DNA of 5,511 bases, taken from Prolixibacteraceae bacterium. Its GTDB lineage: Bacteria; Bacteroidota; Bacteroidia; Bacteroidales; Prolixibacteraceae. A program made the translations under genes and the position numbers. Below are positions 1 to 5,511 of this stretch, piece after piece (positions within the stretch are counted from its first letter, which is position 1; every line of letters starts with the position of its first letter). The stretch covers positions 1-5,511 of the forward strand of contig JAEUSS010000393.1 of assembly GCA_016788685.1 (NCBI GenBank). The letters are read 5' to 3'. The notes under the pieces are model-generated. The model did not search any database. It was not told where the DNA came from and was given only the letters and a program-made list of their open reading frames with translations.

Positions 1-344
1 CCTATTTTAGCACGTATAATTCATTCCGCCTGCCGTTATGTTAGCTGATATTATTTTAATGGTTTAAATGCCAAAAAATGCGTCCGAAAGATTGGAATAA
101 TCAGGTAACAGGCAATAAATTTTAATATCCTGAGAAAAAAAAAATGTCTCAACAACTCAAATTTTCTTGAAGTGGTGGCAAGTGTATATGTATAATATTT
201 CGGCATTTAGAATACTTCTATTTCTCAGTAAACAAAAATTAGTCTCATTTAAGCCATAAAACTAACATAAATAATATTATATAATTGCATTTTATGTTCC
301 TTTTGGGTTTATATTTGATGAGCTTAAACCTTGATTGACTCCGC
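1..344. other. AT-rich non-coding region upstream of the regulator gene
   Basis: No convincing gene is visible on either strand in these 344 bases. The stretch is strongly AT-rich and contains a run of ten A residues (135-144). That run lies in a small TGAGA/TCTCA inverted repeat (131-135 and 147-151) whose stem is too short to call a terminator. The last 60 bases hold the candidate promoter for the AraC-type gene, described separately. The gene beyond the left edge is not visible, so it is unknown whether this region also carries a promoter or terminator for a neighbour on that side. Confidence 0.6.
284..317 (+). promoter_or_regulatory. Candidate Bacteroidota-type promoter for the AraC-family regulator
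   Basis: TATATTTG at 310-317 matches the Bacteroidota -7 consensus TAnnTTTG at every fixed position. ATTG at 284-287 is a three-of-four match to the -33 TTTG box, with a 22-base spacer that is slightly long. Transcription would start near 322-326, about 20 bases before the ATG at 345. The -7 match is seen directly. The promoter assignment is inferred, because short AT-rich matches arise by chance in such a region. Confidence 0.4.
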
Positions 345-1460
345 ATGACATTTGCAATTCTTTTTTTTATACTCCTGATTATCTATCTTTCATTTTCTGT
401 AACACTTGCCTTTTTAATTGTTGCACAGAAAAGAAAAAGCCTACTGTATCTTTTCCTTTTCTTCCTTTTACAAGTATTCTATGTTATGTCGCCGGCTTTT
501 GCCGTATTCAAAATTCATTTGGTTTATCTCCGGTTAGTCGTGGGGCCCATAAAAGTGATTTTGACCCCCCTGATCTTCTTTTACATCAAAGGACTAACGC
601 AAAAGGAAAACCGAATCAGCTTAAAAGAATCTTTACATTTCCTGCCCGCCCTTGTTGTTTTTATACTTTCCCTGATTATGTATTTTGGCTATCCCGACTG
701 GAAAATCCTGAGCCTCAATGACATTTATAAGATAAAAGTGGAAGGTAACTTTCATTACACCTTTTTGGTTACAGTTACACGGCTCATCGTCTTTTTCCAG
801 GGAATATTTTATGCCCTGATGATATATAAACTGTTTAAAAAGAACGATTTTTCCATGCGACAAATCGTTTCTGACCTATCCAGGCAGAGCATGCTGTGGA
901 TCAGATACACCGCTATTTTGGTTGGGATCAGGGGATTGACCACTGGTGCCGAGCTTTTTGGTGCCTACAGCGTTCCTGCTGTATTCATGGTGTATTATAT
1001 TTTCTTAATCGGATTCTCGTTTTATATCTTTTTTCAGGCAATCGTTCAACCCGACATCTCCTTTGTCAGCCACACAATGCAAGAAATGGCAGACAATCAA
1101 AATGGTGCGGAAAGTAAGGAGTCGAATACTGATCTGGACAAACTGGAGGTTTTTAAGCAGAAACAACTTTTTTTAAAGTACGATATAACACTTCAGGAAG
1201 CTTCCGATGAATTATTAATTCCTAAATACCGCCTGACTCAAGCGATCAAAACCGCAGGTTATCCAAACTTTTACGCTTTCGTGAATGCACAACGTATCGA
1301 GTACAGCAAAGAGCTGTTACTTAATCTTCCCCGAAACCTGGCCTTGGAATCGGTTGTTGCAGATTCCGGATTTCAATCCAAATCCACCTTCTACCGCGTC
1401 TTTAAAGAATCAACCGGATTAACACCGAAAGAATATAAAGACATGAAATCCTCTTGCTGA
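345..1460 (+). CDS. Membrane-anchored AraC-family transcriptional regulator (7TM-HTH)
   Basis: This 371-residue protein joins a polytopic membrane domain to a C-terminal AraC/XylS DNA-binding domain. Hydrophobic segments lie near residues 3-26, 32-54, 58-81, 98-116, 138-162, 184-206 and 209-232. Lys/Arg-rich loops (KRK at 29-31; about 83-95; KLFKK at 162-166) all fall on one side, so the positive-inside rule gives N-terminus out, seven crossings, and the C-terminus in the cytoplasm. A polar linker (about 234-275) leads to the first helix-turn-helix (about 281-305) and the second (about 332-358), ending in the family's GLTPKEYK-like tail. An ATG at 318 is in frame but is stopped at 336-338, so 345 is the first usable start. 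The gene converges on the sugar operon and is its likely activator. The ligand is unknown. A homologous layout, an AraC-type regulator beside ribose-utilization genes, is known in Bacteroides, but equating this gene with rusR is inference. Confidence 0.88.
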   Translation: MTFAILFFILLIIYLSFSVTLAFLIVAQKRKSLLYLFLFFLLQVFYVMSPAFAVFKIHLVYLRLVVGPIKVILTPLIFFYIKGLTQKENRISLKESLHFLPALVVFILSLIMYFGYPDWKILSLNDIYKIKVEGNFHYTFLVTVTRLIVFFQGIFYALMIYKLFKKNDFSMRQIVSDLSRQSMLWIRYTAILVGIRGLTTGAELFGAYSVPAVFMVYYIFLIGFSFYIFFQAIVQPDISFVSHTMQEMADNQNGAESKESNTDLDKLEVFKQKQLFLKYDITLQEASDELLIPKYRLTQAIKTAGYPNFYAFVNAQRIEYSKELLLNLPRNLALESVVADSGFQSKSTFYRVFKESTGLTPKEYKDMKSSC

Positions 1461-1644
1461 TTTCTGCCAGGGGAACGGCACAACTGAGAATAAGGAAAGA
1501 ACGCGGGATTTAAGCATGCTCCTGCATTTACCAATATTTTTATCTGGATATCATCCAATATGCTCTGCACCCAGGTAAAATCCGAAAATCCGTCCTGAAA
1601 AAACCATATACAACTGACAACCCAATACCGACCCCATTTCCCTG

Positions 1645-1680
1645 AAAACAAAAAGGAGCCGCCTCGCAAGGCAACTCCTT
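1645..1680 (-). terminator. Intrinsic terminator of the ribokinase-hydrolase-permease operon
   Basis: On the minus strand a hairpin forms from AAGGAG (1675-1680 read in reverse) paired with 1653-1658. A two-base internal mismatch separates this from a GC-rich four-base inner stem (1669-1672 with 1661-1664) that closes a four-base loop. The minus-strand transcript then runs into TTTTTGTTTT (1654-1645), a good U-tract. It lies about 100 bases past the permease stop codon. Read on the plus strand, the same hairpin is followed only by a weak pyrimidine tail, so any action on the convergent regulator transcript would be less efficient. Confidence 0.75.
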
Positions 1681-1685
1681 CTGTC

Positions 1686-1721
1686 TGATCAAAAAAGATC
1701 ATGATCTTCCTGTTTTGATCA
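1686..1721. repeat. Nested palindromic GATC-rich element
   Basis: TGATCAAAA (1686-1694) and TTTTGATCA (1713-1721) are perfect 9-base inverted repeats. Between them sits a second perfect palindrome, AAGATCATGATCTT (1695-1708), leaving only four bases (1709-1712) outside either repeat. The element contains four GATC tetranucleotides in about 34 bases. In the operon's RNA it would fold just before the terminator. It could be an accessory terminator or 3' stabilising hairpin, or a protein-binding site. The symmetry is seen directly. The role is unknown. Confidence 0.6.
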
Positions 1722-1779
1722 ATTTTTGAAATAATACAGCGGGTTGATTCTCATCGTCCGGTCGCCGTTTAACCTACCG

Positions 1780-2781
1780 CTATTGTCCGGCATAGATAAT
1801 AGAAATTAACCCTAATATGAAGAGAATAAACATCAAAGCCAGCATTCCGTTGGTTCCCTTTGGCGAATTCTTAAATTCTTTCCAGATGAAAACACCCCAT
1901 AAGGCAGCCACAAGGGTTGCTCCCTGCCCAAGTCCGTAAGAAATAGCGGCACCCGCTTTACCAGCAGCAATCAGGTTGAACGAGTTTCCGATACCCCAAA
2001 TAATTCCACCTAAAACACCAACCCAATGGATAGAAAGCTTTCCCTTGAAATATGATTTATAATCTGTTGGCTCACCACTAATCGGGTTCTTCATCAAAAC
2101 GGTATTGAAAAGGAAATTACTGCAGAGAATTCCCAGCGCAAAAATAACCATGGCCGTATATGGAGTCATCATGCCTGCTGCAGGAGTAATGAAGTTATCC
2201 AAATCCATAGATGCCGCAACAAACCGGTAGAAAAATGACATCAGCAAACCTGCAAGAACAGAAATCAGTATTCCTTTTGTGGTTGCCTTCTGTCTCCCTG
2301 AAGAAGCTTTTTTATAAGCCAGCGCATTGACAATAATAGCAAGGGTAATAAGGCTTACGCCAGCGAACAGAAATACCGGGTCTCCTTTTTGCGAACCCAT
2401 GTAGTTAATAACGACACCTAAAACCAATGCAAGCCCTATCCCAACCGGGAAAGCCACAGCCATTCCTGCAATGGCAATTGCAGTGGACAACAAGATATTC
2501 GCCGCGTTAAATATGATACCTCCCAGAAACGCACTGCCAATGTTTTTCCAATCGGCCTGCGCCAGATCAGCCAGAAATCCTCTTCCATTTTCTCCGATGC
2601 TGCCTAACGTAAAAGCCAGCAATAAAGAGACGAGCATGATGCCGATGACATAGTCCCAATAAAACAATTCATACCGCCAGGTCTTTCCTGCAAGTTTTTG
2701 GGTATTCCCCCAGGAGCCCCAACAGAACATTGTGACAATACAAAAGATGATGGCTAAAGTGTAATTTTCTACAATAAACAT
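1780..2781 (-). CDS. Sugar (probably ribose) permease, DMT superfamily, GRP/ureide-permease-like
   Basis: This 333-residue inner-membrane protein has about ten hydrophobic segments (near residues 8-24, 42-61, 80-101, 105-125, 135-155, 170-190, 205-227, 252-270, 275-300 and 312-331), the usual layout of the drug/metabolite transporter superfamily. The N-terminal WGSWGNTQK (21-29) and the Gly-rich helices with FPVGIGLAL (111-119) and SYGLGQGA (281-288) resemble Bacteroidota proteins annotated as glucose/ribose-porter-family sugar transporters, which are related to ureide permeases. It starts 22 bases after the hydrolase stop and is the last gene of the operon before the terminator. The leader is A/T-rich without a clear Shine-Dalgarno. 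Between a secreted glycohydrolase and a ribokinase, import of free ribose is the most economical role. Whole nucleosides, ureides or another pentose are possible, since substrate cannot be read from sequence. Confidence 0.82.
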   Translation of the reverse strand: MFIVENYTLAIIFCIVTMFCWGSWGNTQKLAGKTWRYELFYWDYVIGIMLVSLLLAFTLGSIGENGRGFLADLAQADWKNIGSAFLGGIIFNAANILLSTAIAIAGMAVAFPVGIGLALVLGVVINYMGSQKGDPVFLFAGVSLITLAIIVNALAYKKASSGRQKATTKGILISVLAGLLMSFFYRFVAASMDLDNFITPAAGMMTPYTAMVIFALGILCSNFLFNTVLMKNPISGEPTDYKSYFKGKLSIHWVGVLGGIIWGIGNSFNLIAAGKAGAAISYGLGQGATLVAALWGVFIWKEFKNSPKGTNGMLALMFILFILGLISIIYAGQ

Positions 2782-2803
2782 AGGTTGAGTTTTTTAAAGT
2801 TTA

Positions 2804-4345
2804 TTAATTTGACTTTAAAGCGTCAGAATAGACAACCATATCAATAAGATTAACCGATGCGTTATCAATCGGATTAAGCCATTTAAAAGTCACAACATGT
2901 ACTCCTTTATCCAGCTGATATTTCCAGAATAAATCGGTCCGGCGTGCTAAAGCGGATGCAACAGGCAAACTGGCGTTTTCGACCAATTTGCCGTCTACAT
3001 ACATTTCAACCTTTGCCACATAACTTACATCCGGACATTGCACATAACCACGAATAACCATACCAATGCCTTCAAAATTTGCTTCAACAGAGTTATTAAG
3101 CTGTTTATTGAGTGCGATTCGCTGTACAGGGAAATGCCCTTCGAAAGACTGCTCGTAACCAACCGGTTCTGGCTGTTGGCAGGCAATAGTAACCTGATCA
3201 CCTTTGATTTGTCCTCCGTTCTTCTCCACCACCTGTAAAGCGTGTTTTAAGCCCAGTTTATAAACATCATTCAATGACAAATCGGTATAGGCAAAGTTTC
3301 GGTCTTCCACTTCATACAAGTTCTTTTTCCAGAATTCAGGAATTCTGCTGTATCCCAGCATTGTTCCCAATATTCCGCCGGCAGTGGACGGATTGCAGTC
3401 GGCATCTTGCCCGCATCGGGTTGAAATATCCAGTGTCCGCCCATAATCGCCCTGCCCGTAAAGCAGTCCGATGGCAACATAAGCGCTGTTGATTTTCGCA
3501 TCGATATCAAACGAACTAAACACACCATCCGGACAACCAAAATCTTCACTCCATTTCTTTTGGCACTCAAACCAGGTTTGTTTCCAGTCGTTAGGGAATT
3601 TCTTGTGCCAACGAATCACATCGCTGATACATTGATGGAAGGTGCTTTTTTCAGGAATGGTTTTCAGCGCTTCAGAAACAATAAACTCAACATCATCAGA
3701 CACGAAAGCCAGTGAGTACATGGCTCCGACAAACACTCCGCCGTACCATCCGTCGCCATAACACATCATATGCCCGATTTTATCCGAAAAATGGCTGGCA
3801 GTGTTGGGCATTCCGGGCGACATCAGTCCGGCAAAGTCTGCCTCAATCTGATAGTCAATATCATCAGCATGCGGATTATTCAACCAGTTTCCTGAAGCAG
3901 GGGGCATAATTCCGTGCAAAATATTATAACGGGCTGCCTGGTTGGCGTGCCACAGCGGATAATCGGACTTGGCAAAGGCCACCGCGAAGGAATCAACCGG
4001 AGCATCCAGTCCGAGGCGCTCGAATATATTAACAAATGTCAGATCCATGTAGATATCATCGTACAAACCAGGGAAAGTGTCGTAATACTTTTTAACGGCG
4101 CCGTCAGGCCACCCGATTGGAATGTAATCCTGAATGATGGTTCCGTTGTAAATAAATTCAACCGGTCCTCCATAGGTACATCCGATGGTCTGACCAGCCC
4201 ATCCGCCTTTTATTTTATCGCCCAGTTTCTCCTTCGACAAGGTAACCGACTTTGAAACTGCTTCTCTTTTCTGGACACTTCCGGCAAATACGCTGCTCAT
4301 TGACAAGAAACAGCAGGCTACCAACAATAGATGTATTTTTTTCAT
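2804..4345 (-). CDS. Secreted ADP-ribosylglycohydrolase-family enzyme with C-terminal beta domain
   Basis: This 513-residue protein begins with a signal peptide (KK, then a hydrophobic core, then SVFA followed by GS, cleavage expected after residue 21), so it should act in the periplasm or outside. The ADP-ribosylglycohydrolase fold spans about 36-375. It shows GGWAGQTIGCTYGGP (47-61), the acidic pair D96-D97 in YDDIYMD, a further pair D161-D162, and CGQDADCNPSTAGG (311-324), where D314 and D316 would bind metal. Residues about 395-513 form a separate region predicted to be beta-rich (for example VEMYVDGKLVEN), perhaps a binding module. The family normally hydrolyses N- or O-glycosidic bonds to ribose using two Mg ions. 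The ribokinase neighbour suggests a nucleoside or ADP-ribose-like substrate rather than protein de-ADP-ribosylation. Some usual metal-ligand threonines look replaced. An LVAC motif at 8-11 looks like a lipobox but is very early. The exact substrate is unknown. Confidence 0.85.
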   Translation of the reverse strand: MKKIHLLLVACCFLSMSSVFAGSVQKREAVSKSVTLSKEKLGDKIKGGWAGQTIGCTYGGPVEFIYNGTIIQDYIPIGWPDGAVKKYYDTFPGLYDDIYMDLTFVNIFERLGLDAPVDSFAVAFAKSDYPLWHANQAARYNILHGIMPPASGNWLNNPHADDIDYQIEADFAGLMSPGMPNTASHFSDKIGHMMCYGDGWYGGVFVGAMYSLAFVSDDVEFIVSEALKTIPEKSTFHQCISDVIRWHKKFPNDWKQTWFECQKKWSEDFGCPDGVFSSFDIDAKINSAYVAIGLLYGQGDYGRTLDISTRCGQDADCNPSTAGGILGTMLGYSRIPEFWKKNLYEVEDRNFAYTDLSLNDVYKLGLKHALQVVEKNGGQIKGDQVTIACQQPEPVGYEQSFEGHFPVQRIALNKQLNNSVEANFEGIGMVIRGYVQCPDVSYVAKVEMYVDGKLVENASLPVASALARRTDLFWKYQLDKGVHVVTFKWLNPIDNASVNLIDMVVYSDALKSN

Positions 4346-4401
4346 TTTTGTTTAGTTTATTTTTAATCTCAAACGAAAGTCTTCATGCCTGGCAAGCACT
4401 T
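4346..4401 (-). promoter_or_regulatory. Intra-operon gap and A-rich translation start region of the hydrolase gene
   Basis: This 56-base gap between the ribokinase stop and the hydrolase start shows no hairpin strong enough to end transcription and no convincing TAnnTTTG box, so read-through from ribokinase is the simplest reading. The roughly 20 bases just before the ATG are almost all A and T on the minus strand, with many A residues and no Shine-Dalgarno. That is typical of strongly translated Bacteroidota genes and supports the start at 4345, which also gives a complete signal peptide. Confidence 0.45.
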
Positions 4402-5316
4402 TTAATTGCCCGATCCGATTTCATGGCGATAAGGTACTGAATCCTGTGCCCCCATCCGGGTAACGGATATGGCCGCAGCCTTACCGGCAAACCGAACAGC
4501 TTCCGCCAGTGTTTTACCTTCAGTCAACGCAACGGCGAGTGCCCCGTTGAACACGTCTCCTGCGGCTGTGGTATCGATGGCTTTCACTGGGTTTGCCGGT
4601 ATCAGTTCCATCTTCGAATCAGCATAAATCAGTGCTCCTTTAGCTCCCATTGTAATGATAACAGCAGGGACACCTAGCTGGTGAATACGTTGGGCCGCCC
4701 GCTCTGCCGATTGCAGATCAGTAATTTTTACTCCCGAAATAAGTTCAGCTTCCGTCTCATTGGGAGTAATCAGGTACAACTTCTTCAGCAAATCGGTTGA
4801 CAAAGGACGTCCCGGGGCTGGGTTCAGTATCACCTTCTTTCCACGGTTCGAAGCAGCTTCTGCAACAAATTCCACTGTTTCCAGAGGTATTTCCAATTGC
4901 ATCAGGATAATTTCGGCATCTTCAATTATCTCTGGTATCTGCGCGAGGTCTTCAGGCAACAGGTTTCCGTTTGCCCCTGAAGAAACCACAATACTATTCT
5001 CGGCTTTTTCATCGATGGTTATCAAGGCAACTCCGGAAGGACAGACCGGATCAACCAGCAGATACTTCCCGCTGATTCCGTCTTTCCTCAAAAGTTCCCT
5101 GGTATTGTTGCCAAAAATATCGTTGCCGGTTTTCGCCACAAACATCACATCTCCGCCCAACCGGGCCACTGCCACCGCCTGGTTGGCTCCCTTGCCTCCC
5201 TGAGTCATCAAAAAGGTTCCGCCCAGAATGGTTTCGCCCGGACGTGGCAACCGAGCCGACTTAATTACCATATCGGTATTGGTACTTCCAACTACAGTTA
5301 TTTTATTGGTTTTCAT
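4402..5316 (-). CDS. rbsK: Ribokinase (PfkB family)
   Basis: This 304-residue cytoplasmic kinase would phosphorylate D-ribose with ATP to ribose-5-phosphate, feeding the pentose phosphate pathway and nucleotide synthesis. It has the full PfkB layout: substrate-side GSTNTDMV (10-17), signature 1 with GGKGANQA (40-47) and the following ARLGG, the Asn-Glu motif TPNETE (184-189), TMGAKG (222-227) in the nucleotide-binding region, and signature 2 DTTAAGDVFNGA (248-259). D254 is the expected catalytic base and AAGD the anion hole. The AAGD form and the C-terminal VTRMGAQDSVP (285-295), part of the potassium-site region, favour ribokinase over fructokinase or adenosine kinase. Length is close to the usual 300-310. 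It is the first gene of the operon visible here, 56 bases before the hydrolase. A related pentose or deoxyribose kinase cannot be fully excluded. Confidence 0.93.
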   Translation of the reverse strand: MKTNKITVVGSTNTDMVIKSARLPRPGETILGGTFLMTQGGKGANQAVAVARLGGDVMFVAKTGNDIFGNNTRELLRKDGISGKYLLVDPVCPSGVALITIDEKAENSIVVSSGANGNLLPEDLAQIPEIIEDAEIILMQLEIPLETVEFVAEAASNRGKKVILNPAPGRPLSTDLLKKLYLITPNETEAELISGVKITDLQSAERAAQRIHQLGVPAVIITMGAKGALIYADSKMELIPANPVKAIDTTAAGDVFNGALAVALTEGKTLAEAVRFAGKAAAISVTRMGAQDSVPYRHEIGSGN

Positions 5317-5356
5317 CGCGATAAGTACATTTTACATGATTTTATAAACGAACCTG

Positions 5357-5377
5357 ATCAACGGCAATCCGTCTGAT
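5357..5377. repeat. Imperfect inverted repeat in the ribokinase leader
   Basis: ATCA-ACGG (5357-5364) faces CCGT-C-TGAT (5369-5377) around a four-base CAAT loop. This gives an 8-base-pair stem with one bulged C. It sits about 40-60 bases before the ribokinase ATG. It could be a leader hairpin or a second binding site. It is too short and lacks a U-tract, so it is not a terminator. Confidence 0.3.
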
Positions 5378-5410
5378 TATCTGAATCTTTATCATCAATT
5401 ACTTTGGTAC

Positions 5411-5435
5411 ACTGAAGCCTTCTCTTCAACTGAAG
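5411..5435. repeat. Direct repeat ACTGAAG x2 with internal inverted repeats, candidate operator
   Basis: ACTGAAG occurs at 5411-5417 and again at 5429-5435, 18 bases start to start. Each copy also pairs with a neighbouring CTTC: GAAG-C-CTTC (5414-5422) and CTTCA-AC-TGAAG (5424-5435). AraC-family proteins often bind two direct half-sites about two helical turns apart. The spacing here is a little short for that. The element lies 95-119 bases upstream of the ribokinase start, a sensible place for an operator. The repeats are seen directly. Their function is inferred. Confidence 0.35.
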
Positions 5436-5511
5436 GACTCCTGTAAATTTATCTTTTTTAAACATATAACATCCGAATGCAATTCACTTATTTTCAGCGC
5501 CAGACCAATAT

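Larger units (their letters stand above)
1461..1779. other. Convergent intergenic region with terminator and palindromic element
   Basis: These 319 bases separate the 3' end of the regulator gene (+) from the 3' end of the permease gene (-). The left half (about 1461-1640) shows no recognisable gene or repeat. An open frame on the minus strand (1702-1391) reads through the terminator hairpin and into the regulator's 3' end, and its translation resembles nothing I know. The right half holds the terminator at 1645-1680 and the nested palindrome at 1686-1721, listed separately. Confidence 0.7.
5317..5511 (-). promoter_or_regulatory. Leader and candidate control region of the ribokinase operon
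   Basis: No gene is visible in this stretch up to the right edge, so it probably carries the operon's promoter. TAAATTTA (5451-5444, minus strand) matches seven of eight positions of length against TAnnTTTG (final G replaced by A), with TTCG (5477-5474) as a poor -33 box 22 bases upstream. This is a weak candidate. If used, it would leave a leader of roughly 120 bases containing both repeat elements described at 5411-5435 and 5357-5377. There is no obvious Shine-Dalgarno before the ATG at 5316. A more distant upstream gene in the same operon, beyond the edge, cannot be excluded. Confidence 0.3.

Noticed and set aside
131..151. TGAGA/TCTCA inverted repeat around an A-run as a terminator
   Set aside because: The stem is only five pairs, the loop is the A-run itself, and neither strand has a U-tract directly after the stem.
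335..721. A 128-codon plus-strand open frame overlapping the start of the regulator gene
   Set aside because: It is out of frame with the regulator, which shows clear membrane helices and HTH motifs; the overlapping frame has no coherent domain.
1391..1702. A 103-codon minus-strand open frame in the convergent intergenic region
   Set aside because: It crosses the operon terminator and the 3' end of the regulator gene, lacks a supporting translation start context, and its sequence resembles no family I know.
4346..4401. A separate promoter for the hydrolase gene
   Set aside because: TTTG occurs in the gap on the minus strand, but no TAnnTTTG box follows at the right spacing; co-transcription with ribokinase is simpler.
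4760..5203. A 147-codon open frame on the plus strand opposite ribokinase
   Set aside because: It lies wholly antisense to a gene with complete PfkB motifs, and its translation is low-complexity Ser/Thr/Pro-rich with no recognisable domain.
5399..5406. TTACTTTG on the plus strand as a -7 box for a gene beyond the right edge
   Set aside because: It misses the conserved A of TAnnTTTG and has no TTTG at a suitable distance upstream; no rightward gene starts in the window.

Overview
The window is most likely a chromosomal segment from a member of the Bacteroidota, probably an environmental Bacteroidales- or Marinilabiliales-like bacterium. This is inferred from the gene families, the A-rich translation starts without a clear Shine-Dalgarno sequence, and a perfect TAnnTTTG-type -7 box ahead of the first gene. 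The exact genus cannot be read from the sequence. It holds four complete genes and no sign of mobile elements, CRISPR arrays, or rRNA or tRNA genes.

Layout from left to right. Positions 1-344 are AT-rich and non-coding, ending in a candidate promoter. Positions 345-1460 (+) encode a membrane-anchored AraC-type regulator with about seven transmembrane helices followed by a C-terminal double helix-turn-helix. Positions 1461-1779 are a convergent intergenic region with a strong terminator for the minus-strand genes and a nested palindromic GATC-rich element. A three-gene minus-strand operon follows, listed here in transcription order: ribokinase (5316-4402), secreted ADP-ribosylglycohydrolase-family enzyme (4345-2804) and a ten-helix sugar permease of the drug/metabolite transporter superfamily (2781-1780). 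Gaps within the operon are 56 and 22 bases. Positions 5317-5511 are the operon leader, with small direct and inverted repeats that could be operators.

The genes fit one pathway. The exported hydrolase would release ribose (or a related sugar) from a nucleoside or ADP-ribose-like compound outside the cytoplasm. The permease would import the free sugar, ribokinase would trap it as ribose-5-phosphate, and the membrane-spanning AraC protein would sense a signal and switch the operon on. The gene set resembles a reduced form of the ribose-utilization (rus) loci known from Bacteroides, without a SusC/SusD pair inside the window. The pathway and the regulatory link are inferences from family membership and gene order.
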